64,000 bases of DNA from Pyronema omphalodes (Eukaryota; Ascomycota; Pezizomycetes; Pezizales; Pyronemataceae): contig JAJJXM010000012.1 in assembly GCA_024516155.1 (NCBI GenBank), positions 62,001-126,000 of the forward strand, written 5' to 3'. The notes beneath the pieces are model-generated. The model did no database searches. It was not told where the DNA came from and saw nothing but the letters and a program-made list of their open reading frames with translations. Shown piece after piece: positions 44,750-57,097 of this stretch. Position numbers and translations under genes: made by a program. Numbering within the stretch: position 1 is the stretch's first letter; every line of letters starts with the position of its first letter.

Positions 44750-47700
44750 ATGCAGAATTACTATAACGATGACATGGATGGGAATTTCGTCTATGATGCG
44801 AAAAATCCAGCGGACGATCTCGACCCTGATGTTATCACGACCCCGACCGTACCTCCGGTTCCTAAGGAGGAGGAAGCTCTCACTATGTCGAAGGCACGGA
44901 ATTACCAGCTTGAAATGCTAAGAGAGAGCTTGAAAGGAAACGTCATTGTAGTGGTAAATAAAACTGACTAACTTACGTGACGATATTATTGCTAAATTGG
45001 ATGATATAGATGGATACTGGTTCGGGGAAAACATATGTGTAAGCTCATGGACCCTGTCTTACCAGACGACTTCGCCCCATCTCGCTTTCGTAAGCTAATT
45101 CGGGTAATAGCGCTGTAATGCGAATTCAACATGAGATTGATAGTGGATCCAATAAGGTATGTACTGGAATATTTCAAAGCCTATGAAGCCTACTCATTTC
45201 TAATGGCCGGAAAAATAGATATGCTGGTTTCTATGCCCTGGAACAGCGCTGGCCCGCCAGCAGTTTGATGTCTTGCAGAAGACGTTATCGCCTGTGCATA
45301 TGAGCTTTCTGATCGGATCATATGGGGTCGATCACTGGAGTAATCAAGAAACATGGGACGGAGTTTTGGGACCAAAGGACCAGCCTTCCGTTATTGTCAG
45401 CACACATCAAATCTTGTTTGACGCGATAAGCCACGGATTTGTATCTATGGATCGTATTGGTCTTTTGATTTTTGACGAAGGTAACCTATGTCAGCTGTTG
45501 ACCTATTGATATGACATGCTCATTCAGTCTATTAGCACATCACTGCACTGCATCTCACCCGGCGAGAAGAATCATGGATTACCATTATCATCCTCGGAGG
45601 AGGAAGGGTGAATATGTTCCTTCAATCCTTGGGTTGACGGCAAGTCCCGTCACACAGGCACATCCTGAGAAACTGAAGTATGAGCAAACCGCTTTGTATG
45701 TATATTAACCAACTGACATAACTAGACAAATTGAGGCCGGCCTAAACGCTGTTGCCCGAACACCCAGTATCAACCATGAGGAGCTTATGAGATATGCACA
45801 CATACCAAAGCTTCAAATTGCTTACTATGGATACGACCCATTTGGCGATACCCTAGAAATGCATGTACCATCAAAGACGAAAAATTTTTCCATAAGAAAT
45901 ATTGAGCCAATTTCGTCGCTGCCTCGACGCTCGTTGGAGATACCAAAAGTAATCACAGAAAATACGGTTGTAAAACCTGGTTGGCTACAAGGTGGGATGC
46001 ATATCGACTCGCTCTCAGAGGTGTCTAAACCCCCAGCGGGCGACACTTCAGTGCAATCTACTGTCTCGACATCATCATTCAATATCGACATTGATTTGGG
46101 AGGTTCATTTAGTGCGGACAGCTTCGTAAGTGATTCGGTTCTCCAGGCAATGAATTCTTCCAGCAACCCATCAAAGGCACCACTCGGCACTTCACACAAA
46201 AGAAACTCTTTTGATTTCGAAAAAACCGAGCCAGTCGCCTCCGATCCGCTCGCACCAAAGTCTGATTCGAACGGTCCCCACCATGAGCAGAAAGTTGCCA
46301 AGCAAAATGCTTTTCAAAGTCCCAGTAGCCCAAGAGTATCAAGTGCAAGGGGCCCCGAGACTACGAAAACTCTGAAGCCCACGAGACTCAGTTTTTCGGC
46401 AGGTAAAAAGCCTGTTCTACCTGGGAAGCCAACCGAAACTACTATTGGGAAACCGATCACGCAGGCCAAGATTGAAAGTTCAGAAAAAGACATTTCTAAG
46501 ATGAATGCTATTTGGGAGGCCACACAGCAGTCTGTTTATGCAAAAAAGCTTGAGAGCCAATCATATCCCAAGCCCGCTGCCCTGACGATACAACATGCAC
46601 CAGTAATTAGATATAGTGATAGCGATAGCGAGGACTGTGAGATGCTTGATCCTTACACATTACAAGTTATTGGAATTGTGAAAGGAAGGCGCTCACGTCG
46701 ACTAGAAGCCGAGAAAGACCAGACAGGCAAAGAAGATTGTTCAGGAAAGCAGGAGAGAATTGACCGCGGGGCTCTTTTAAAAGCTACAGCAGATTCTGTC
46801 TATGGACCAAAGCCTACGGCCCAGGCCCTAAAGCAGCAGAAGATAAACCCGTCTATGGCCACTGTTTCTGGAGGACAGAAGATTACACAATCTACCCTTC
46901 CTATGGTTCCATTGACACAATCATCGAAGGAATCAGCCCTTTCGTCAGGTTCTGAAAGTAGTGACGAAGATTCCGAATTCTGGGATATTGATCCTGTTAC
47001 TAAACAGCTTGTCAAGAGAGCCCACAACAAACAGAGATTCAACCAGCAAACGGAGACGAAACATGTTGATGCCCAGGCTGTCTATGAGGCTACACGACCA
47101 AAGCCCTTGAGCAAGGCGCTGCAGCAGATAAACCCTGTGCTTCCCACCATTAAACCATTTGTGTCTTTTGGGCCTACCGTTGAGAGTCTGAAACAGGATA
47201 CAAATCCCATGCTCCCTGCCATTAAACCAACCCCACCGCTCCGCCTATGGGACAGCGATGGAGAGGATGAATTTATCACAGTAAATCCTGCGGCGCTATT
47301 TTCATCTGGGAAGTTATCTGAAGATTCCAATCCACTGGGAGCTAGCAAACCATCAGAGCGCATCAACATGTATCCAAGCGGTCAGTCTCAAAAGCCCAAG
47401 ACACCAAACCTGCCAAAGCGTATCGAAGATAGCGACAGTGAGGATGAGTTCTACGGTGTTGATCCTACGACGGGTGCGCTTATTCTAATGAAGAAGCAAA
47501 ACCATGTTGAGGCTGTGCAGTCAGGCCTCAAGGTCGGGGCTTCAAATCAGAAAGAAGCGGAAAAGAAGGATTTCCTGGCCTCTTCAGCCTTCAAACCATA
47601 TGTTCCGAAACCTGTAGCCAAGACTTCCTTTAGCTCTGACGAGGACTCGGACTTTAGCGATATCGATAAAACTGGATCCGCGGCGAGGGTTATCGAACAG

Positions 47701-50700
47701 GCTTTCTGCAGAGAGGACGAGTCCTCTGGTGACGAATTTATTGATCATAAGACGTTGATAACTAAGAAATCACAAGGACCATGCCAAACTCTGGCATCTT
47801 TATGTATGGTTTTTGAAAGCATGGAAATGGATAAGGACCCGTACATTATACAGCTTCGAAATTCCCAGGATCCAAAGAAACTTCGGGAAGCAGATAAATT
47901 AGTTCTATCCAAGAAGACAAGGTCTTACTTGCAAATAAAGGAGCTCAAGGTTAAAGCAACACATCTTTGGGAGGAATATGGTAATTGGGCGGCTGAGTGG
48001 TTTATCCGTGAGGCTGTGAGAAATTATCAAAAGAGAGACACCTTCTACGATGACATCATAGATTCGGAAGAAGACCTAGAGGATGAATATCTCAACGATG
48101 AAGAGAAGATTTACACTTTAAGTCTTCTTCGAAAGATCTCTTTACCGGTTTCATTAGGTCCGGTCGAGGATGGGCTTAGTATCAAAGTCGAGGCGCTCAT
48201 AGACATTCTTCTTACTGAATATGAGAATGAGAGGGATAAGGATAATACAGCGGCGTTTTCTGGATTGGTGTTTGTACAACAAAGAGCTGGTACCTTGGCT
48301 TTGACGGAGATTCTCAAGCACCACCCACGCACAAAACGGATATTTAAGCCTGGTGCGATGACGGGTTCTAGTGGCTTCGACAAATTGCTCAACTTCTTAG
48401 ATAAGAGTAGAAACAAGCGTCAACAATCAACTCTCCAGGATTTCCGAACGGGAAAAAAGAATCTTATTATCTCAACTTCAGTCATTGAGGAGGGACTAGA
48501 TATCCAGGACTGCCACTTGGTTGTTTGCTTTGAACCACCAACGAACTTGAAGAGCTTCGTTCAACGACGTGGAAGGGCGAGGAGAAAGGAGAGTTCTTAT
48601 ATCATCATGTACCCTCGTGGTACCACACAAACGAAATCTAGTGACTTTGAAATCTTGGAAGAACAGATGAAAGAACTCTACAGAGATCAGTCGAGACAAG
48701 TGGATCTAGATACTGAATTGGAGTACGATGATAAAGATCGTGAGGAGGGACATGACAAGGTTTACCGGATTGAAAACACCGGGTATGTGACTGCCTATTT
48801 CCATAAGTCATGTAATTTTGCTAACGTTTTAATATCAGGGCTGTCCTCACAATGGAAAGTTCTATTCCTCATCTTTACCATTTTTGTGCATGCCTTCCAC
48901 CTCAGGAGTTCGTGGATCTACGACCTCAGTTCCAGACAACCAAGTCTGTAGGCATGGATGCTAGAGTATCATGGGAGGCAGAAGTCGTCTTGCCAAACTC
49001 CATCCATCCCGATATTCGGCGCTTTACTACAACTAAAGCCTGGCACACCGAAAAATGGGCAAAGCGTGACGTTGCTTTCGCTGCATGTATGAAGCTTCAT
49101 CAGCTCGGACAATTGGACGATAACTTGATGCCTCTTGGAAAAGGAGACCTTCAACCGATGCAAGAAGCTCAAAAGAGAGCCCCTAGAGCAGCTGTAGATG
49201 GTCGGGATGACATCTGGGAATCGGTTAATAAATGCTGGAGTAGTGCAACCGTTGCCTATGCTAACAAAATTGAAATGACGTTCTCATCAGGACAAGTTTC
49301 CACACTCGATATTCTACTACCCATCAAGCTTCCTAAAATTCCTGAGCTGAAGCTTTTTTGGTCAACGGCGGAGACTGTTCGGACTAGAATTAGCCAACAT
49401 GCAAGGAGTGTTGAGATCACTCCAGAGCTCATCAAGAGAGCTAGAAATGCAACCTTCCGTCTCATTAAAAACCATCATTACAGGGCCTCTGCGGATAAAT
49501 TAGACTACACCTATCTCTTCCTCCCTGGTGAAGGGTCCGGCGAAACATGGGACCAGTTTCCAAACGAATCAATTCCAGCACTCGAAGCCTATAAAAGTGG
49601 CATTGAAATGGGAGTTATCAGAGAACACGACGATACTGGAGATGGCTTAGGAGCTTTATATATTTTTGAAAGATGGCGACACGATTTAAATCCTCTTGAT
49701 TTTTCGAGCAAACTCGAAGGTGAACTTCTAAAACAACCTATTATGGAGGTTACAAAACTTACTCGACGCCGGGATTTCTTGCACGAGTCCGCTGGTCTCG
49801 GCAGAAAGGTTGACAAGGTGTGCCACATCTTACCAAGTCATCACCGTGTCGACACTCTTCCTTGGAAATATGCTCGTCTTGGGTTACTCTTACCATTCAT
49901 TGTTGACAGAGTTGAAAAGACGCTTCTTGCAGCTAGCCTTAGAAGTTACATAAAATTGGACTGGCTACCGATTGAATCGTTGCTGTGTGCAATCACCGCC
50001 TCATCTGCGCAAGATCCAACTGACTACCAGCGCCTTGAATTCCTTGGCGACTCTGTTTTGAAAATGCTCGCTTCCGCCGCTCTTTTCGACCAGAATCCCC
50101 TCTGGCATGAAGGTTACCTTGCTGGCGCCAAAGATAAAGTTGTTTCCAACTCGACATCCTCCAAGGCCGCAGTCAAAGCCCGTCTCAGTAAATGGATTAT
50201 TACCAAACCTTTTACCGGCACAAAGTGGCTTCCCAAATACGTCAGCGACCCCGAAGCCTCCTCACAAGAAAAGCTCCTGTCCTCAAAAGTTCTCGCCGAC
50301 GTTGTCGAAGCCCTGATCGGTGTGGCCTTTCTTACACGTGGCTTTGATGGCGCATCATCTCTCATCAAATTCTTCGACTTTGGACAATCCTTTGTCTGGA
50401 ATACAATGGCTTTCACGGTATCGAGCATAGTATCTCAAGCTAACGAAAATGCAAAGAGATTCCACGGCAGAGCTCCACACTTCGAACCATTAGAAAGCTT
50501 CATGGGCTATAGCTTTAAAAACAAAGCACTTCTTCTAGAAGCATTGACTCATTTATCTCACGGCGGTGATTTAGTTTCCACTTCCTACCAGCGCCTCGAG
50601 TTCCTCGGAGACGCTCTATTAGACATGGTAATAGTTCGACGTCTGTACCACAATCCCGTCCGCGTCCTATCACACATCGATATGCACCATCTCAAATCCG

Positions 50701-51836
50701 CCTGCGTCAATGCTTACCTCCTTTCTTTCGTCTGTATGGATACCAATATCGAAGTTCCTCAAGCAAAAGCCGATCTAAAAGGACGTCTTCAACATAAGAC
50801 AGTGAAGACCCCACTTTATAAATTCATACGAGCAGGCTCTCAAACTATCCCGGTGGCTGATGCGCAGTGCTACCGTCGTTTTCTGAAAGTGAAAGATGTC
50901 ATTGTACACCAACTTGAGAACGCGGCAGAATATCCCTGGACCGATCTTACCCGTTTAGACCCCCCTAAACATATGTCAGATATCATTGAATCCCTGATTG
51001 CAGCAGTTTGGATCGATTCCAACGGAAACTGGAGAAAGATTGAAAGCTTCATTGAGAAGCTTGGAATTCTGAAGGTTTGCGATAGGTTAATCAATGAGAA
51101 AGTTGAGGCGGATCATCCTATGTCACGGTTTGGTAAATTTGCGGCGGGAGAAGGACGACACGGAACAGTAAAATATCATATGACTAGGATTGAAAAGGAA
51201 AATGGACAGATTATGTACAACTGCGAGGTGGAGGTAAATGGGAGAAGTATTGTTAAAGTTAATGGCGGGAATAATAGTCAGCATGCGAAAACTTGGGCTG
51301 CGCAATTGGCATTGGGGATTTTGGAGAAGGAGGTAGCGGAGCAGAAAAGGAAGGCGCAGGATCAGAGTAAGGAGATGAAAGACGACGGGGAAGATGAGAA
51401 AGATGAGGAAGAAGAGGACGAGGACATGAAAGAGGACGAAGAAGATCAGGATGAGGATGAAGAGATGAATGGTGGTAATGCGGATGATGAAATGAAAGAA
51501 GACGAAGAAAATAAGGATAAAGATGGGGAGATGAATGATGATAATGTGGATAAGGACGAAGAGATAGATAAAAGAAAGGATATGGGGGGAGAAAAGGAAC
51601 TCGATACAGAAATGTCCGATGCACCGGCAACTCTGACTTCGCTTCAGAAAAAGGAAGAAAATGATACATCCAGCATGTCCAAAGCACCACCCGCGCCGCT
51701 ATTTTCGAATCCGGCACCGAAGCAAGAGACGGGAAGGGGAAGAATAGGTATCTTTAAGGACCGCATCGAGATTTCTATGCCGAATCAGTTCGTTCTGCCG
51801 CCTTTGAGCGATATTAGTAACGATAAGTTTTTATAA
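44750..51836 (+). CDS. DCL: Dicer-like ribonuclease III with large helicase insertion and acidic tail
   Basis: Seven exons: 44750-44953, 45010-45038, 45111-45156, 45219-45480, 45536-45677, 45726-48782 and 48839-51836, totalling 2,245 aa. The helicase has MDTGSGKTYVAV (Walker A, encoded by the 29-nt second exon), FDEAHHC (DEAH box), ILGLTASP (motif III), and from residue ~1068 the second RecA lobe with STSVIEEGLDIQ and FVQRRGRARR (motif VI). Residues ~1248-1345 are the Dicer dimerisation fold (YHFCACLPPQEF). RNase IIIa has RLEFLGDSVLK (~1644) and VLADVVEALIG. RNase IIIb has RLEFLGDALLD (~1831) and SDIIESLIAAVW (~1960); the catalytic acids are present in both. A dsRBD-like segment (~2007-2085) precedes a very acidic tail. 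Fungal Dicers are usually ~1,400-1,600 aa; the excess is a ~620-residue insertion between the helicase lobes. DCL2 versus DCL1 was not resolved. Confidence 0.95.
46611..47757 (+). repeat. DCL: Coding repeat: six acidic SD-x-ED-x-EF modules inside the Dicer insertion
   Basis: The insertion repeats an acidic motif of the form (S/D)D-x-(E/D)D-x-EF-xx-(V/I/L)-DP. Examples are DSDSEDCEMLDPYTLQ (~46620), SSDEDSEFWDIDPVTKQ (~46955), DSDGEDEFITVNP (~47250), DSDSEDEFYGVDPTTG (~47430), SSDEDSDFSDID (~47632) and ESSGDEFIDHKT (~47720). A second motif, A-x-x-(S/A)-VY-x-x-KP-x-x-x-AL, recurs between them (SVYGPKPTAQAL, AVYEATRPKPLSKAL). Confidence 0.85.
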
Positions 51837-53569
51837 CTCGTTTTTTTTTGTTTATTGGACAAGAATTGGGATTGGATCATAAAATTAGTTTTGGTGTTTT
51901 GGTTGTATTATGTATATCATTGGATTTGGGATTTGGAAGGCTGGGGGCTTTTGCATTGTTTATCCAGAGTATTGAGGTCTATTGAGAGTTTTGGATCATT
52001 TTGTATGGAGGAGTAACAAAATAGACGGAGTTAGTATTTGAGTTGTATTTGGGGTGGGCTCTGGTAAAGGTTAATAAGAACGTTTACTCAGTTCTAGATA
52101 CTGAGGCTTTAGAATTCGAGTTATTCGTCGCTCTTCCTTCTTTATGATCATGCCCAACCCGACATATACCCACCTACGTTCAATGACGTCCCAGTTCATG
52201 TCGATCCTCAACCACACAACATATATTCCCATCTCTTCGTCATCAAATCACTGAAATATATCATCTGATTACTATCCCATCCCCTTCCATGCTCAACCCT
52301 TCCTTGATTCTTGGCCGATTCCTAGCCTTGGCTGAGCGTGTCAAGCCCTCTAGCTTCAATGCGCAGCGCGGTAATGGCGGCACTGAGCCTCACCGAATGA
52401 GACCAAAAAGATCGTCGTGAACTGTCACGCTAAAGAGAACCGATGAGCGACGAGGGGAAAGAGCATTGGTCTAGTTTCACATCTTTAGCTACATAAGAAT
52501 GATGGAGTCGGTCGTTAGGAAGGAAGACTCCAGAGAACCGAAGCATAAGCTCAAGGGCCGTGCACCGTTTGATCGGCTTCATCTAATCTCAATAGAGCAC
52601 TCGGGGGAGGCTTCGGACAATTGGAAAAGAAAAGGAGTTCTTTGGCCAGTCGACCGAAACCGAATTGCTGCGGAGGATAATGCTAATGTATTGCATCGCC
52701 GATGAGTCCGGCTTGAAAGTTGAAACTCCTGGCCATCTCCCCGTGCGTGGCTCCACTCCCGGTTCATCGAGGCTCCGGTGAAGGTCCCGCTGTCGTTTCG
52801 CTGGACTTCAATCGTTTAGCTGTGGCTTTACGGGTCTCTGTTGCGTTGCATTGGACTTGGCTGAGCTTTGCTAAACTTTGCCTGGCGTTTCCTGTCTTTG
52901 CCGGGGCTCCGCTCGGCGGTTATCGACTTCCTGTGGTCCCCGGCAATAAAGCGTCATTGTGCATCTCGAATTTTTTTTTTTTTACCCGGAACAACTCAAT
53001 TGATAATTACATATGTAGAATGAATCAGTATGAGAAACCCCATTGAAGAGTTTTTTCGGGTTTTTCGTTTGTAATCTGAGGCTCTGAGCATCTCCAATTC
53101 CGTTGCCCGGGATGGAATGTCCTCGATCGCAATCGGGCTTCGCGATGCACTTAGTGATGGGGCTCGGTGAGATGTCGTCCTTAGCTCGGGTGTTTCGGTG
53201 GGTTCCGGAAGCAGTTCACTATGTCGTGACCGGGGTCGATTGGGGCTCCGCGGACTGTTTAGCCTCACTGTGGCGCTAGTGGCCCTACGTTTAAGCCAAT
53301 CATGAGGCTTGGAATTACGCGGTTGCTGAGTTGACATGGTCCCTTTCTCCGCTGCCCGTCCGTTCGGCAACACGAAGCAAGGCAAGCCCAAGCCGCACAG
53401 GAAAAATTTCAAGAATTGCCAGAGACGCCTCACCCATAAAAGCTAAAAACCCCCAACCCACCCATCTTCTCCCACTCCAACACATCTCACTCTACAATCA
53501 CTTTCGCTACGAGACATCGTACACTCACTACAACCTACAACCTTTTAACTCAATCTACATACAATCACA
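51837..53569. other. Intergenic region between Dicer and cytochrome c
   Basis: About 1.7 kb with the Dicer 3' flank and the cytochrome c promoter. Frames at 52499-52767 and 52996-53433 have no domain support. A CCAAT box and a pyrimidine-rich tract precede cytochrome c. Confidence 0.5.
53296..53300 (+). promoter_or_regulatory. CCAAT box (possible HAP/CBC site) upstream of cytochrome c
   Basis: AGCCAATCATG lies 270 bp upstream of the cytochrome c ATG. Fungal cytochrome c genes are known targets of the CCAAT-binding HAP complex. The match is only five bases, so assignment rests on position and gene identity. Confidence 0.35.
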
Positions 53570-54100
53570 ATGTCTGCACCTGGTACGAACCCTACAAACA
53601 CTTCCGCCAAAGCCTACAATCGTCGGGGAGAAACGGGCGCTATGGCTGTGTCCATACCACCGACTTGTTTCCTCACCGCTCGCTTGTTCCCTTTGGCACA
53701 TCACCTGGACTTCAACAGTTGCTAATACTATTCCAGGAAACTCTGCTAAGGGAGCCAAGCTCTTCAAGACCCGCTGCGAGCAGTGCCACACCGTCGAGGC
53801 TGGTGGAGCCAACAAGACCGGACCTTCTCTCCACGGTCTTTTCGGACGCAAGTCCGGACAGGTTGAGGGATACGCCTACACCGACGCCAACAAGCAGAAG
53901 GGAGTTGAGTGGAACGACCAGACCCTCGTACGTTGCCTCCCACTCTACCGTCCTGTCGTTCTCTACTGACAATGTCACAGTTCGAGTACCTCGAGAACCC
54001 CAAGAAGTACATCCCCGGAACCAAGATGGCTTTCGGAGGTCTCAAGAAGGCCGGTGACCGTAACGACTTGATCACCTACCTCAAGGAGTCCACCGCTTAA
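53570..54100 (+). CDS. CYC1: Cytochrome c
   Basis: Exons 53570-53582 (13 nt), 53737-53927 and 53981-54100 give 107 aa. It carries electrons from complex III to cytochrome oxidase in the mitochondrial intermembrane space. The heme attachment site CEQCH is at C18/C21 with axial H22, and the axial methionine is M84 in [11 protein letters not shown]. Also present are [14 protein letters not shown] and the C-terminal [13 protein letters not shown]. The first exon codes only MSAP plus one base, so the gene is easily mis-started from the longer unspliced frame. Introns of 154 and 53 nt have GTACGA/GTACGT donors. The bias to C-ending codons and GGA glycine matches the other highly expressed genes in the window. 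Confidence 0.98.
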
Positions 54101-55256
54101 GCGATTACTTAATAAAAAAATCCCTTTTGCGAGTTGATTTGCTTCTGTTTACTACCCACCACCTGTTCTCGACAACCTCATAAGATTTTTTAGAATCTTC
54201 CTCCTAGACCGACAAACCTCATAACGACCTAAAAGACGTTATATGCTTTCTCCACTCGGCATTTGTACCATTAGAATTAGATTTTGCGGCTTGGGAATTC
54301 TGGTTTGGGTTACTACTTTTTTTCTTTTCTTTTTTTCGGATTGAACATACAAAACGTCTCTTTTGTGGAATGGAGGTGTTGAATGTTCGCTTCTGTTCTG
54401 TATAAGTAGAATATACTTTTGGGTTGTTCAGAATCTTGGATGGAATAATGTAAAATTTATCGTCCAAATAACCTTTCTCTCGTGAATCGGTGACGCATTC
54501 AATCCTACATAGTACAATTACCTTGTTCCTGGTGTTTGTGTAACCTCGGCCGGAGCTTGCGGTGGCTTACGAACACCTGTACAGGGGGAAGTTGCGATCA
54601 TTCTTCCGGATGTCTAATTGTGGTACATATGTTCCAGCAAAGCCCCAACGAGGCATCAACGAAGCACTAGTTAAACCCCAGATGGACGGTACCTGAGAAC
54701 GATTGCGTGGAACAAATCATAAACCGTGTCATCGCGCTATCACGCCACATGATGACCCTTACATCTGATTGTTTCGTCGAGCATCTTACACTTGTCCGAA
54801 TCTTACAGTAACTGTGCTTCTTTACGATTCCATGGTTCTGTGCTTCCCGTTATTACCCGATTAACGCCAGAACAATTGGTGGAAGGAGGAAGGATGGCGG
54901 AAAGACTTGTCTTGAATGGGTTCCCGGGTATGATTTGTGTAACCCTATGTATGTATGTATTAGCAGCCTCGTATGTACCACGGAAGCTGGGTGCATTATG
55001 GCATTGTGGAATTAGAGCACGGGATAATCATGGAATATCACCCGTTTGATTCTCGGAGTAATGGAAAATTCTCAACTGATGGACTTTAATCGAGGACATT
55101 GCGAACCTTGCGAAACTTGTGAAACTTGTGAAATTTGTGAACTAAGATATGGACTATGTGGATGTAAGGTACAAACATATGCGATGAGATGAGTTCTTGG
55201 ATTAATCTGAATTCGGTATTGCGGGGAAGCGAGGGTAAGGAAGGGAGGGGAAGAGA

Positions 55257-55305
<49 letters not shown>

Positions 55306-57097
55306 GAGACCGGGGGGCTAGAAGAATTCTGGACAGAAATTTCTGGTGTAGTGGTATGTAAGTATGTACATGGTATGTAAGTATGTACATGGTATGGTGC
55401 TATGGTACTGTTGTACTATACATTGAACTGGGTTTATTCCTGGTAAAGGACCCTAAGGTTTTTTTTCGGGGTGGATTGGATGGATCTTTGGGTTGTATTT
55501 GATGCTGGCGCTTCTGTCTGCGGAAATGACGGTGGTGATGATGAGGAGAATGGGTGGTATTTGATCGATGTCCATAATTCTGAAATTTGGTGACAAGTTT
55601 TCAATTTTCTGATTGAGGTGATCTGAAAACCTGGGGACCTGGGGTAGACGATGAACAAGGAATTGAAATATTTTACGTGATAAACGAAGATTGGTGAAGA
55701 CATGTACTAAGTCTCAGGACCAATACTCCCAGGAGCGGGAGAAGGACGTTAAGATAGTATATTTGATTGGAGTTGTCTCTACCTGTGCCTGGAGTCGCAG
55801 TTCCTTTCTGCGGAACAGAACGAGTAGAGAATAGCGGCTTAAGGGAGGACAGAAAATCATGATTATAAAGGTTCCAAATGATGATACATGGGGGTTTGAT
55901 TCTACGGATCTTTGGTTTCTGTTTTGGTTTCGGGTTCTGTTTATGTTTACGATTTGGGAGGGGGTTCATGATGAAAAGAGTTTTTTTTACGTACGAGTTT
56001 TTCGAGTTTTGCGATAGTGCTCCGGTTAAGTAAAAGGTTGGAAACATAGCGGACTTATTAAATTTCAGGTGATTGGTTATGTTTATAGCATTGTAATGTT
56101 AATTTTTCAACCCTTTTTCGTGCCATCTTAGTTCCAAATCATGATTCATCATTCATGACTCCATCATTCCTGTATCATGATTTGCCCGGCGTAAATCCAT
56201 GGTTTTCTAAACTTCGGTATATGTCACGGCTTTATTAGTAATTGCTTGGCCTATGGATTGCTCGCCAGAGGTTCTTCGGAGCAAACACCCTATTAAAATA
56301 TTTCCACACCGCAGGCCTCAAAGCGATTTCATGCCCGATCACCCGCACCCATTCCCTGCCGCTACCAGCCCGCTCCAGAATCACTTCAAGGCCGCCACAT
56401 GCCAACTAGACAATCTTGTATCAGCTGTTGCAAATTCCTTGCTCTCTTCCTCTTCCTCTTCCTCTTCCTCTCCTTACGTTCCCTCCTCTTCCTCTTCATC
56501 TCCATCAACCTCATCATCTCGCATCAACATCCTCAACACCAACTCGAACTCGAGCATCATCTTGAACATCCAACTCTACCTAGAGAAGTATAAACCACCT
56601 AAGACCACATGGTCATGTTACAGCACTACCCCCATATAACCTCGTTATGAATTCAACTACAGTGTTCAGGCTCTTGAACAACAACGACGTCGTTTCAACA
56701 AAAAGGTGGTCGATATCAACCATTTTCAACCATTTTCAACCCCCGTTTGTTTGTTTAAGGGTCTAGATCTTTCTTTCCCCTGGATGAACCAAATTCGATA
56801 CTCTGTCTGTCACCAGCGACTGTTCAACTACATCATATATCGATACGAAGGTTACTCAACTTGCGCGTTTCTGATACAGTTCATCGAAGAATCTTAAAGC
56901 GCGGCTTTTGCTATCATATCGCGGCTAATACAGTCAAAGTCGAAGTCGAAATCAAAGCCAGAGTCGAAATCAACCAACAACATCTAATTCCGCAGTCCTC
57001 TCAACCGCATCTCCAGTCCTCTTTATCAGGTCTCCGCATCTCCACATTTCCAAGCCTCCAACAACCGCCATCTCAACCCCATCTCCCAGTCAGCACG
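54101..57097. other. Gene-free low-complexity intergenic region
   Basis: Three kb with the cytochrome c 3' flank, degenerate TTGTGAAAC decamers near 55097-55141, a 46-nt G run, a duplicated GGTATGTAAGTATGTACAT near 55345-55395, and a TCC/CTTCC run near 56447-56520. No gene is supported. Confidence 0.6.
55259..55304 (+). repeat. G homopolymer, 46 nt
   Basis: Uninterrupted run of 46 G residues. True length is uncertain because such tracts are hard to sequence and assemble. Confidence 0.9.

Noticed and set aside
53331..53969. 212-codon frame ending in cytochrome c sequence
   Set aside because: It reads through both sides of intron 1 and into intron 2; the spliced 107-aa model matches cytochrome c exactly in length and motifs.
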